The notes under the pieces: generated by a model
The model's database searches: none
What the model was told of the DNA's origin: nothing
What the model saw: only the letters and a program-made list of their open reading frames with translations
Source: an uncultured Oscillospiraceae bacterium
Lineage (GTDB): Bacteria > Bacillota > Clostridia > Oscillospirales > Oscillospiraceae
DNA length: 46,718 nucleotides
Direction: 5' to 3'
Assembly (NCBI GenBank): GCA_934631005.1
Contig: CAKTXA010000021.1
Coordinates: 1-46,718 of the forward strand
Position numbers and translations under genes: made by a program
In this document: in pieces, positions 31,186 through 39,837 of the stretch
How the letters are laid out: each line of letters begins with the position of its first letter
How positions within the stretch are numbered: the stretch's first letter is position 1

Positions 31186-34100
31186 ATGGATCTGAAACAA
31201 AAACGCGCCGCGCTGGCGGCTGCGCTGGGGCAGGACGCCGTCCCGGCGGCGCTTCTGGCGCTGGACGGGCACGACGCGCAGCTGGCCCACCGCACGCTGC
31301 GCGCGCTCGAGCCGCAGGCGGACGCGGAGGGCTTCCTTGCCGCGCTCACGGCGCAGCTGGCGGCGAACCTGTATCCGGACGCCGGGCACCCTGCGCGGGC
31401 GCTCAGCGGCGAGGAAACACGCTTTCTCGCCGTGCTGGAGACGCTGTTTTCGTTTTATGACGGCGCGCCCGACCCGCTGACCGATCTTCTGCCTGTGCCC
31501 GAGGATGCGCCGGCGGACAGCCGCGTGGCGGTGGAGTATGACCGCTTTACCGCCTGCGTGCGCAGCTTTCACATCCCGGCGCTGCTGCGCCTGACGCGCG
31601 AGGCGGGCGTGATCGACCCGGCGTCGCACATCATTGGCGTGCACAATCTGGCGCTGCACACCGCCATCCTCGCGCGCCGCGCGGGGCTGGCGGTCGATCT
31701 GCCGCTCGTCAGCGGCGCGGCGTTCGGGCACGACGTGGGCAAATTCGGCTGCCGCGGCGCGAGCGCCGCGCGCACGGCGTATCTGCACTACTACTACACC
31801 TGGCGCTGGTTCAGCCAAAACGGCATGGAGGAGATCGGCCACGTGGCCGCGAACCATTCGACGTGGGATCTCGAATTTGAGAACCTGCCCATCGAGGCGC
31901 TGCTGCTCATCTGGGCGGACTTCCGCGTGCGCGGCACGCGCGAGGACGGGCGCGAGGTGGTGCGCATCTACTCGCTGGCGGACGCGTATGCGATGATCTT
32001 CTCGAAGCTTGCGGATATGACCGGCGAAAAGCAGAAAAAATATCGCAGCGTCTACGCCAAGCTCTGCGATTTTGAGGCGCTGCTGCGCGCGCACGGCGTG
32101 CCGCTGGAGCTGGCGGACGATACGCTCACGCCGCCCGACACGCGCGACGCGGCGCTGCTGGACGCGCAGGACGCGCTCGCGCGCATCCGCGTGCGCACGC
32201 TCGAGGGCTCCATCCGCCTGATGCGCACCATCAGCGTGGAGGCCTCGTTCTCGCGGCTTCTGGAGCAGGCCAAGAGCGAAAAGGACCTGCGCCGCATCCG
32301 CAGCGACCTGACGCTGCTGCGCGAGTACAGCGCGTATCTTTCCAAGGCGAACAAGAAAAAGCTGCTGCGGCTGCTCTATGAGCTGCTGCCGCACCCCGAC
32401 GGCGACGTGCGCCGCATGGCGGGGCAGACGATGGGCGAGGTGCTGGCCAACAGCGGCCCGAGCTACCGCAAGGAGCGCCCGCAGGACGCTGCCGACGGCG
32501 CGGCGGCCCCGGCGACCGCGCCGCTTCTGGACGAGGCGGCGGAGCTGTGGGCCGATTATCTGCACGCCTGCCTGTACCCCGACCGCAAATACTCCCCGCG
32601 CCACGCGCTGCGCATCGCGAATTCCATCAAAACGATCTGCCAGAGCCTGTTTGCCGCCGCCGCGCCGCAGAGCGCGCCGGGGCTGCTCGCGCCGCTGCTG
32701 GAGGAGCTGAAGACGGCGCAGGACGCGCAGCGCTTCGCCCTGACGGACGCGCTGTGCCACGTGCCGTGCGCGTATCTGCCGGACGCGGCGTGCGGGCAGC
32801 TTTTGCAGACGCTTCGCCCCATGGCGCAGACGGGCGAGCCGTACCGCCGCCTGATCGCGATGCAGCTGCTGCTGCACCTGCGGCAAAAGGCGTCGTGCAG
32901 GGCTTCCGTGCACGAGCTGGCGCAGAGCCTGCCGGAGAGCGGCGAGGCGGCGACGGACTATCTGCGCGCGCTGCTCGGCGGCGTGCGCCCGGCGCCGCTC
33001 GGCGAGCATGAGATCGCGGCACTCTACCTCAGCAACCTCAAAAACGCCGTCCACTGGACCGTGAAGCTCGCGCAGATCGACCTTTTGTGCGCCGACGCGA
33101 TGGCGAGCGGGCGGGACGTATTCCACACGGCGCTGCATTTTTCGAATCTTCTGTGCGTGTCGGAGCATCTGCCGGTGCGCGAGTCGGCGGGGCGGCACCT
33201 GCTGCTCATCGCGCCGCACCTGTCCGCCGACCAGATCAACGAGATCGCCTGCGACCTGCTGCGCGAGCTCGAGACCGGCGAGGAGCAGATCACCCGCTTC
33301 ATCCCGCCCTACATCGGGCAGTTCATCTGCCTGCTGCCGGAAAAGGAGCTGCTGGAGGCTGTCGACACGCTTGAAAAAATGGCGCACGGCCCGTCGGCGC
33401 GCACGGCGAGCGTGGCGCTGGCCGCCATCGGCGCGGTGATCGCCGCGCTGGGGCAGACGCACGGCGCCATCGTCAGCCGTCTGCTCGGCAACCTGATGAC
33501 CGGCGTGAGCCACTATGACCCGGACGTGCACCAGACGGCGATGCAGGTGCTCTGCTGCGACCTGTTCGCAAGCGACGCGCTGCCGCTTTCCTTCCGCGGG
33601 GCGCTGTTTGCGCGGCTGCACAAAAAGCTGCTGACGCTTCTGTGCGAGACGCGCGCGGGGCAGACCGTGCGCTTTCACGACGCGGCGATGCTCAACCATC
33701 TCTACCGCTTCATCGTGCAGTACGATATTGAGCAGGGCGCGTTCCCGTTCGCCCCGCCGAAGCCCGCGGCGTTCTTCCCCGGCACGTTCGACCCGTTTTC
33801 CGCCGGGCACAAGCAGATCGTGGAGCAGATCCGCGCGCTGGGCTTTGAGGTGTATCTGGCCATCGACGAATTCTCGTGGAGCAAGAAGACGCTGGCCAAG
33901 CTCCTGCGGCGGCAGATCGCCGTGATCTCCGCCGCCGACCAGTGGGACACGTATCTGTTCCCGGACGATATTCCCATCAACATCGCCATGCCGCGCGATC
34001 TGGCGCGGCTGCGGTCGCTGCTGCCGGGGCGGGAATTGTATCTCGTGGCGGGCAGCGACGTCATCCGCGGCGCGTCGGCCTATCGCCGCGAGGAGCGCGG

Positions 34101-35814
34101 CTCGGCGGCGGACTATAACCATATCATCTTCTGCCGCGGCGAGCAGACGGACGAAGCGGAACGCGCGCTGCGGGCGGTCATCCGCGGGGAGCTGCGCATT
34201 TTGTCGCTGCCCGCGTTTTATGAGACCGTCAGCTCCACGCGCATCCGCGAGTATGTCGACCGCGGGCTGGATATTTCCATGCTGGTCGACCCCGTGGTGC
34301 AGTCGTTTATCTACGAAAACCGCCTGTACATCCGCGAGCCGGAGACGAAAAACGAGCTGTCCCGGCAGGAGCGGCAGTACCGGCTTTTCCGCGAACCGGA
34401 CGACGCGATGCCGGACGCGCTGCGGCGCGCGATGGACGCGCGGGCCCATCCGCTGGCCGTCACGCTCACCGAGCGGGGCGCGCTTGCGGGCTGGTGCGCG
34501 GGGCACACGGTGCAGGTGGGGGAGCTCTATGACGCGCTGGGGACGCTGGAGGCCGCCAATGAGGTGCGCCGCCGCGCGTCCGGGCGGCTGCTGCTCATCC
34601 GCGCGGTGCACTGCGCGGGCAAGGCGCCCGATACCGAGCGCTGCCGGATGCTGCTGAACGAGCTGCTCGCGCGCAGTCTGGAGGGTGACCATACCTACGC
34701 CGTCTGCCGCTGCGAGGCGGGCGACGACGCGCTGCGCACGGCGCTGCAGCAGCTGGGCTTTTTGCCGCTTGGCGCGCAGGATACGCTCTGGTGCGTGGAT
34801 ATGCGCGCGCCGGTGATGCTGCTGCAGGATGTGCTGCTTGCCATCAAGCAGCCGCTGCACGGCGAAAAGACGGTGCAGGACGCCGTGGCGCGCACGCGCC
34901 CGCGCCTGCGCGCGGCGCTGGGGCGGATGTTCCCCGGAAAGCTGCTGCTGTGCTTTGACTCCGAGCAGCTGAACCAGACGCTCATGGAGCGCGTGCAGCG
35001 GCTCAACGGCACCGACCGCCTGCCCGCGGGCGTGCGCCTTGGGCCGGGGATGTGCGTGCCGTACGGAAAGATCCTCTCCGATGTCGTTGTGCCGCACACG
35101 GTGACGAAAACGCTCCACGTGGAAAAGCGCTTCTGCACGGATCTGCAGCATTTTGAGATCGTAGAATTCCCCGGCTACTCGCCGCTGCGCAGCCAGGTGC
35201 GGATGCTGAGGAGCTTTGAGCGCCCCGTGCTGCTGGTGGACGATCTGCTGCACAACGGCTATCGGCTGGAAAAGCTCGACAAGGTGTTCCGCGCTGAGGG
35301 CCTGGAGCCGGAAAAGATCGTTGTGGCCATCCTGTCCGGCCGCGGGCGGGACATCATGCAGCAGCAGGGCCGCACGGTGGAGTGCGAGTATTTTATCCCG
35401 AACCTGCACTACTGGGTGACGGAGAGCCTGCTTTACCCCTTCCTCGGCGGCGACAGCGTGGAGGGCACGCGCAGCGCGCAGCGCAGTCTTCCCTCCATCA
35501 ACCTCATCCTGCCGTATTACTACCCCAATTACTTCCGCGACGCCGCGCCGGAGGATGTGTACGCCCTGTCGCGCACGGCGCTGGAGAACGCGCTGGAGAT
35601 CTTGAGCGCCCTCGAGCGGGCAAATCAGGATCTGTTTGCCGCTGATCTCACCATCCGCCGCCTGGGCGAGGCGCTGTATCAGCCGCGCCTGCCCGAGCAG
35701 GGCGTGTGCATGATGCACGACGAGCGCCTGCCGGCGTCGGACTATCTGCGCGACAGCCTGCAGCAGCTTGCGCGCATCGAACGAAAGGAGCGTTATGGAC
35801 ATGACGTACCGTGA
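31186..35814 (+). CDS. Giant fusion: HD domain, HEAT-like repeats, NadD-like nucleotidyltransferase, GNAT-like region, phosphoribosyltransferase
   Basis: The 1542-residue protein starts at ATG 31186 behind AGGGGGA. Domains in order: a helical N-terminus; an HD hydrolase domain (about 130-330; HNLALH with His153, GHDVGKFG with His182-Asp183, then NHSTWDLE); a long helical region resembling HEAT/ARM repeats (about 340-850); a NadD/CoaD-type nucleotidyltransferase (about 860-1045; GTFDPFSAGH at 866-875, LYLVAGSD, SSTRIRE at 1016); a GNAT-like section (about 1085-1215, uncertain); and a type I phosphoribosyltransferase (about 1280-1440; VLLVDDLLHNGYR with Asp1352-Asp1353). The HxGH motif reads SAGH and the PRPP loop reads HNGYR, both variants of the norm. 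A role in NAD-like or nucleotide cofactor metabolism is inferred from domains only. No single known enzyme has this architecture to my knowledge. Confidence 0.85.
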   Translation: MDLKQKRAALAAALGQDAVPAALLALDGHDAQLAHRTLRALEPQADAEGFLAALTAQLAANLYPDAGHPARALSGEETRFLAVLETLFSFYDGAPDPLTDLLPVPEDAPADSRVAVEYDRFTACVRSFHIPALLRLTREAGVIDPASHIIGVHNLALHTAILARRAGLAVDLPLVSGAAFGHDVGKFGCRGASAARTAYLHYYYTWRWFSQNGMEEIGHVAANHSTWDLEFENLPIEALLLIWADFRVRGTREDGREVVRIYSLADAYAMIFSKLADMTGEKQKKYRSVYAKLCDFEALLRAHGVPLELADDTLTPPDTRDAALLDAQDALARIRVRTLEGSIRLMRTISVEASFSRLLEQAKSEKDLRRIRSDLTLLREYSAYLSKANKKKLLRLLYELLPHPDGDVRRMAGQTMGEVLANSGPSYRKERPQDAADGAAAPATAPLLDEAAELWADYLHACLYPDRKYSPRHALRIANSIKTICQSLFAAAAPQSAPGLLAPLLEELKTAQDAQRFALTDALCHVPCAYLPDAACGQLLQTLRPMAQTGEPYRRLIAMQLLLHLRQKASCRASVHELAQSLPESGEAATDYLRALLGGVRPAPLGEHEIAALYLSNLKNAVHWTVKLAQIDLLCADAMASGRDVFHTALHFSNLLCVSEHLPVRESAGRHLLLIAPHLSADQINEIACDLLRELETGEEQITRFIPPYIGQFICLLPEKELLEAVDTLEKMAHGPSARTASVALAAIGAVIAALGQTHGAIVSRLLGNLMTGVSHYDPDVHQTAMQVLCCDLFASDALPLSFRGALFARLHKKLLTLLCETRAGQTVRFHDAAMLNHLYRFIVQYDIEQGAFPFAPPKPAAFFPGTFDPFSAGHKQIVEQIRALGFEVYLAIDEFSWSKKTLAKLLRRQIAVISAADQWDTYLFPDDIPINIAMPRDLARLRSLLPGRELYLVAGSDVIRGASAYRREERGSAADYNHIIFCRGEQTDEAERALRAVIRGELRILSLPAFYETVSSTRIREYVDRGLDISMLVDPVVQSFIYENRLYIREPETKNELSRQERQYRLFREPDDAMPDALRRAMDARAHPLAVTLTERGALAGWCAGHTVQVGELYDALGTLEAANEVRRRASGRLLLIRAVHCAGKAPDTERCRMLLNELLARSLEGDHTYAVCRCEAGDDALRTALQQLGFLPLGAQDTLWCVDMRAPVMLLQDVLLAIKQPLHGEKTVQDAVARTRPRLRAALGRMFPGKLLLCFDSEQLNQTLMERVQRLNGTDRLPAGVRLGPGMCVPYGKILSDVVVPHTVTKTLHVEKRFCTDLQHFEIVEFPGYSPLRSQVRMLRSFERPVLLVDDLLHNGYRLEKLDKVFRAEGLEPEKIVVAILSGRGRDIMQQQGRTVECEYFIPNLHYWVTESLLYPFLGGDSVEGTRSAQRSLPSINLILPYYYPNYFRDAAPEDVYALSRTALENALEILSALERANQDLFAADLTIRRLGEALYQPRLPEQGVCMMHDERLPASDYLRDSLQQLARIERKERYGHDVP

Positions 35815-37042
35815 GTGGCACGGGGCGTGCCTGTACAGCTGCGGCGGACAGCTGCCGCCCGACGCGCGCGAAGCGGCGCAGGTGTTTTCGCCGCTGGTCA
35901 TCACCGTCGATCGCCCCGCGAAGGACAGCCGCGGGCTGTATTTCATCCGCAGTGCGCGCGAGCTGTGCGAGCCGGACGGCCTGAATTTGCTGACGCCCTG
36001 CCGCGCGGAGGCTCCGGCACTGCCGCCGGAGGCGGCTGCGCGGATCGAAAAAGACGGCGCGATCGTGCTGAATACCGCCTTTTCCCGCGCGTTTTCGGTG
36101 CTTTCGGCGCAGCTTGACCGCAAAAAGTCGGGCCTGCGCGTGAACCTTGTGGGCCTTGGCGACGTGGGCGGGACGGTGCTTACGGGGCTGAAGCTCCTGG
36201 CGGGCGGCTGCGTATCGCATATCGGCATCTTCGACCCCTACGCGCCGCTCATGGCGCGCTATGAGCTGGAGCTCGGTCAGGTGCTGCCGCTCGAGAGCGG
36301 CACGGCGCTGCCGGAGGTGTCCGCGTGCAAAGAACAAAATCTTTTTGATTGCGACGTGCTCATCTTCACCGCCTCGCGCGGCGTGCCGGGGCTGGACAGC
36401 GGTGTTCAGGACGTGCGCATGGCGCAGTTTGAAAAAAACCGCGAGATGCTGAGCCAGTATGCCCGCCGCGCGCGGGAGGAGAACTTCTGCGGCCTGTTCT
36501 GCCAGGTGTCGGATCCGGTCGATCCGCTGGCGCGGGCGCTGTTTCTCGATTCGAACCGCGCGCCAGACGGGGCGTATGACTTTGCGGGCCTGCTCCCTGA
36601 GCAGGTGCGCGGCTTCGGCCTTGGCGTGATGCAGGCGCGCGCGGCGTATGCCGCCGGGCAGCTGGGCGCGGACTTTTCGCGCGGGCGCGCGTTCGGCCCG
36701 CACGGCGAGGGACTGATCGTCTGCAACGCTCCGAATGACGGCTATGACGCCGCACTGTCCCTCGCGCTCACCGAGCAGGCGCGCACGCTCAATCTGCGCG
36801 TGCGCCAGCTTGGTTTCAAGCCCTACATCGCGCCGGGGCTGTCGTCCGCGGCGGTGTCCATTTTGCGGATGCTGCGGGGCGACTGGTTCGAGAGCGCCGT
36901 GCCGCTCGGCGGGTGCTATTTCGGCTGCCGCAGCCGGCTGTGCGGCGCGGCGGCGGAGCTTTTCCGCGAGGCGCTCTCCCCGGCGCTGCTGGAACGTCTG
37001 GAGGCAAGCTATAGAACGCTCAAGGAGCTGAGGTACGAATGA
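35795..37042 (+). CDS. Lactate/malate dehydrogenase-like protein
   Basis: The 415-residue protein starts at ATG 35795 behind AAAGGAG and overlaps the fusion gene by 20 bp. After about 115 extra N-terminal residues, VNLVGLGDVGGTVLTGLK gives the NAD-binding motif (about 118-135), with an acidic residue in IGIFDPYAP suited to NAD. CQVSDPVDPLARA, GVMQARAAYAAGQLG and GRAFGPHGEG (His303) occupy the places of the family's NP-D, substrate-Arg and catalytic-His motifs. It is therefore a diverged 2-hydroxyacid dehydrogenase of the LDH/MDH class. The N-terminal extension and weak motifs suggest a new substrate. Tight coupling to both neighbours indicates a shared pathway. Confidence 0.8.
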   Translation: MDMTYREWHGACLYSCGGQLPPDAREAAQVFSPLVITVDRPAKDSRGLYFIRSARELCEPDGLNLLTPCRAEAPALPPEAAARIEKDGAIVLNTAFSRAFSVLSAQLDRKKSGLRVNLVGLGDVGGTVLTGLKLLAGGCVSHIGIFDPYAPLMARYELELGQVLPLESGTALPEVSACKEQNLFDCDVLIFTASRGVPGLDSGVQDVRMAQFEKNREMLSQYARRAREENFCGLFCQVSDPVDPLARALFLDSNRAPDGAYDFAGLLPEQVRGFGLGVMQARAAYAAGQLGADFSRGRAFGPHGEGLIVCNAPNDGYDAALSLALTEQARTLNLRVRQLGFKPYIAPGLSSAAVSILRMLRGDWFESAVPLGGCYFGCRSRLCGAAAELFREALSPALLERLEASYRTLKELRYE

Positions 37043-38100
37043 ATGCACTGACCCTCATCCGGATCGGGGAGGGCGGCCGCCTGGCGCGGCTGCTGGACTT
37101 TGCGCTGGCGGGCATGAGCGTGCGCACAGCGTGCGTGGAGGAGGCCGACCGTCTCGCGGGCGCGCGGGTGCTCTTTGCCGTCCGCGTGGATGAATTCGGC
37201 GCGCCCGCGGCGCTGCATTCGCTCCTGCGCGCGCTGCGCAGCCATCCGGGCTGTCTTGACGGCTGCGTCGGCGGCGTGATCGTGGACGCGGACGGCGAGC
37301 TTTACAGCAAGGCCGCGGCGCAGGCGCTCGTATTCGCGGCGAACAGCGCCGGGTGCCTGTTCCCGGGCAAGCCACTTGTGGAGGGGACGGGGTCGCTTTA
37401 CAACCAGCATATCTTCGCCGCCACGCAGGGCCTTTCGCTGGAGCAGGCGTATTTTGCCCGCGCAAGGGCGCTGTGCGAGCGCGTGGCGGGATTTGTGCCG
37501 CCGAAATTTGACCGGCCGAAGCTCCTCATGCTGCACGCGTCGTCCAATCCCGGCTCCAACACCGTGTGGATGGGCCGGCAGACGCTCGCGCGCCTGCCGC
37601 AGAGCATCCGGACGCAGGAGATTTTGCTGCAGAACGGCACCGTGCAGGACTGCCGCGGGTGCTCGTATGAGGCCTGCCGCCATTTTGCCGAGGGCGGGCG
37701 CTGCTTCTACGGCGGTGCGGTGACGGAGCAGGTGCTCCCCGCCGTGCAGCAGGCGGACGGCGTGCTGCTGCTGTGCCCGAACTATAACGACGCCGTGAGC
37801 GCCAACATGACCGCGTTTTTTAACCGCCTGACGAACCTCGCTGTGGTGCGCGAGCTGTGGGACAAGTATGTCTGGGCGATCGTGGTGTCCGGCTTTTCGG
37901 GCAGCGACTTAGTTGCCCGGCAGGTGCTCGGCGCGATGTGCCTTAATAAGGCCGCCATCCTGCCGCCGCGCTTCTGCCTGCTGCAGACGGCCAACGACCC
38001 CGGCGCCGCCGCCGGGATGGACGGCGTCACCGCGCGGCTGGACGGCTTTGCAGAGCGCATTGCCGACACCCTGCTGCCGGAAGAGCTCAAAAAATTTTAG
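37039..38100 (+). CDS. Flavodoxin-fold NAD(P)H-dependent FMN reductase-like protein
   Basis: The 353-residue protein starts in a 4-bp ATGA overlap with the previous gene. The C-terminal half (about 155-350) has the flavodoxin-like reductase pattern: KLLMLHASSNPGSNT (FMN phosphate loop), a cysteine cluster QDCRGCSYEACRHF...GRC, and LLLCPNYNDAVSANMTAFFN. The N-terminal half (about 1-150) is not recognised. Relatives of the WrbA/iron-sulfur flavoprotein type move electrons between NAD(P)H, flavin and small acceptors. It would add a redox step to the operon. The substrate is unknown. Confidence 0.8.
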   Translation: MNALTLIRIGEGGRLARLLDFALAGMSVRTACVEEADRLAGARVLFAVRVDEFGAPAALHSLLRALRSHPGCLDGCVGGVIVDADGELYSKAAAQALVFAANSAGCLFPGKPLVEGTGSLYNQHIFAATQGLSLEQAYFARARALCERVAGFVPPKFDRPKLLMLHASSNPGSNTVWMGRQTLARLPQSIRTQEILLQNGTVQDCRGCSYEACRHFAEGGRCFYGGAVTEQVLPAVQQADGVLLLCPNYNDAVSANMTAFFNRLTNLAVVRELWDKYVWAIVVSGFSGSDLVARQVLGAMCLNKAAILPPRFCLLQTANDPGAAAGMDGVTARLDGFAERIADTLLPEELKKF

Positions 38101-38122
38101 CGAAAAAAATAAAATTTTCCGC

Positions 38123-38151
38123 TTGACAGATCAAAAGTGCGCGCGTATAAT
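38123..38151 (+). promoter_or_regulatory. Consensus promoter of the trpXYZ T-box transcript
   Basis: TTGACA (38123-38128) and TATAAT (38146-38151) are perfect consensus with 17-bp spacing, starting 23 bp after the FMN reductase stop. Confidence 0.9.
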
Positions 38152-38159
38152 GCGTTACA

Positions 38160-38440
38160 ACAAGTGAACAGCACAAACCTGTGAGAAAGAGAAGTACCCA
38201 GTACACACGGTCATTCAGAGAGTCCCGGATGGTGCGATCGGGGCGGCACGCGGCTGGCGAATGGACTTTTGAGGGCGGATCGAACGGCGCAAGCCCAGTA
38301 GAGACCGACGGGCTCCCACCCGTTATCCATCGGGGCGCGTATGATGGTGCGCGTAAGCGAGTGGACGTTTTACGTCAATTTGGGTGGTATCGCAGAAGCA
38401 GCGGCTTTTGTCCCATGGTAGGGACAAGGGCTGTTTTTTT
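38160..38440 (+). promoter_or_regulatory. T-box leader, tryptophan-specific
   Basis: Stem I carries CAGAGAGTCC near 38216. The specifier is TGG (38262-38264, in GAATGGAC), at the same place relative to the flanking AC-TT as AAC in the asnB leader. The T-box core is TGGGTGGTATCGC (38381-38393). The terminator arms TTTTGTCCC and GGGACAAGG (38406-38429) lead into seven T residues (38433-38440). Uncharged tRNA-Trp should allow readthrough into the transporter genes. Confidence 0.92.
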
Positions 38441-38512
38441 ATTCCGTTTTCGCTCCGGCACAGCCAAACGGTCATCTACCGCTCAAAATCAAATTTTTTG
38501 GAGGAACCCAAG

Positions 38513-39607
38513 ATGAAAACCATGAACAACCTGAAGAAACTGTGTGCCGTGATGCTGGCGATCGTGATGCTGCTGACGATGGCAGCGTGTGCCGGCAAGT
38601 CCAACACCCCCGCAGCCGAGACCCCCGCAGAATCCCAGACCCCCGCACAGACCGAAGCCCCCGCCACCGAAGAAGCTCCCGCAGCCGAAGAACTGGCCGC
38701 TGAAAAAGCCTCCTACAAGGTCTCCATCATCAAGCAGCTCGACCACGCCTCCCTCGACGAGATCGCAAACGCCATCTCCGCGCGGCTGGATGAGATCGCG
38801 GCGGAAAATGATGTGACCATCGAATACACTGTCACCTCCGGCCAGAACGACCAGACCATCCTCAAGCAGCTGTCTGATCAGGCCATCGCCGACGGCGTGG
38901 ACGCCATCATCCCCATCGCCACCACCGCCGCGCAGATCTCCGCTCTGTCCGCCGAGGACAGCAAGACCCCCGTCGTTTACGCCGCCATCTCCGACCCGGC
39001 AGCCGCTAAGCTCACCGGCATCGACTATGTGACCGGCACGAGCGACGCGCTGAACACCGCCTTCATTCTCGACATGATGCTGAAACAGAACCCCGACACC
39101 GCGAAGGTCGGCCTGCTCTACTCCCTGTCGGAGCCGAACTCCGCCACCCCCATCGCCGACGCGAAGGCGTATCTGGATGAAAAGGGCATCGCCTACACCG
39201 AGCAGACCGCCAACACGAACGATGAGGTCGTCGCAGCCGCCGCTGCACTGATCGCCGACGGCGTGGACGCCATCTTCACCCCGACCGACAACGTCATCAT
39301 GGCCGCGGAGCTGGCCATCTATGAGGATCTCGCCAAGGCGGGCATCCCGCACTACACCGGCGCCGACTCCTTTGTCCGCAACGGCGCGTTCGCGACCTGC
39401 GGCGTCAACTACACCAGCCTCGGCGCCCGCACGGCAGATCTGGCCTATCAGGCCATCACCGATGGCATGAGCGGTCTGGACGACTACTACCTGATGGACG
39501 GCGGCATCATCACCGTCAACACCGAGACCGCCGCCGAGCTCGGCATCGACCCCGCCGTGTTCGCCGACATGGGCGAGCTGGTCGAGGTCGGCACCACGAA
39601 GGAGTAA
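38513..39607 (+). CDS. trpX: Tryptophan ABC transporter substrate-binding lipoprotein (TrpX type)
   Basis: The 364-residue lipoprotein starts at ATG 38513 behind GGAGGAA and has a lipobox (TMAAC, Cys26). A Pro/Ala/Glu-rich linker of about 35 residues leads to an ABC_sub_bind-type domain (SIIKQLDHASLDEIANAI, VTSGQNDQTILKQLSDQ, AISDPAAAKLTG). TrpX proteins are known from Firmicute TrpXYZ systems controlled by Trp T-boxes; the TGG specifier upstream is the main reason for the tryptophan assignment. It would bind tryptophan or a precursor outside the cell. Confidence 0.88.
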   Translation: MKTMNNLKKLCAVMLAIVMLLTMAACAGKSNTPAAETPAESQTPAQTEAPATEEAPAAEELAAEKASYKVSIIKQLDHASLDEIANAISARLDEIAAENDVTIEYTVTSGQNDQTILKQLSDQAIADGVDAIIPIATTAAQISALSAEDSKTPVVYAAISDPAAAKLTGIDYVTGTSDALNTAFILDMMLKQNPDTAKVGLLYSLSEPNSATPIADAKAYLDEKGIAYTEQTANTNDEVVAAAAALIADGVDAIFTPTDNVIMAAELAIYEDLAKAGIPHYTGADSFVRNGAFATCGVNYTSLGARTADLAYQAITDGMSGLDDYYLMDGGIITVNTETAAELGIDPAVFADMGELVEVGTTKE

Positions 39608-39654
39608 ACGACGTACCTGGTATATAATAAGGAATAGAACAATAGAAAAAACAT

Positions 39655-39818
39655 AGGGCAACACCGCACAATTCGGCAAGCAGATTCGCCGAGAGATTTT
39701 TCGCCAAGGCAAGGTTTGGGAAGCGCAGGAATACTTTGTGTATTTCGCGCTTTCCAAACCGCGGCATTGGCGGAAAAGATCCGGCGAAGCGCGCCGACGA
39801 ATTGCGCGGTGCTGCCCT
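39655..39818. repeat. 164-bp long imperfect palindrome between trpX and trpY
   Basis: The ends are AGGGCAACACCGCACAATTC (39655-39674) and a right arm whose complement reads AGGGCAGCACCGCGCAATTC (39799-39818). Similarity continues inward through TTCGCCG/CGGCGAA, CGCCAA/TTGGCG, GGTTTGG/CCAAACC and AAGCGC/GCGCTT to a 5-nt loop flanked by AATAC/GTATT at about 39737. The whole stretch could fold as one rod. It looks like a MITE-type insertion inside an operon and has no gene. Confidence 0.85.
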
Positions 39819-39837
39819 CACAAAAGGAGGAGCGAAT

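Noticed and set aside
31162..36228. An open frame of about 1690 codons on the minus strand across the fusion gene
   Set aside because: It is the complement of a GC-rich coding region. It has Arg/His/Gln-rich low-complexity composition and no domain or ribosome site, while the plus-strand protein has recognisable domains.
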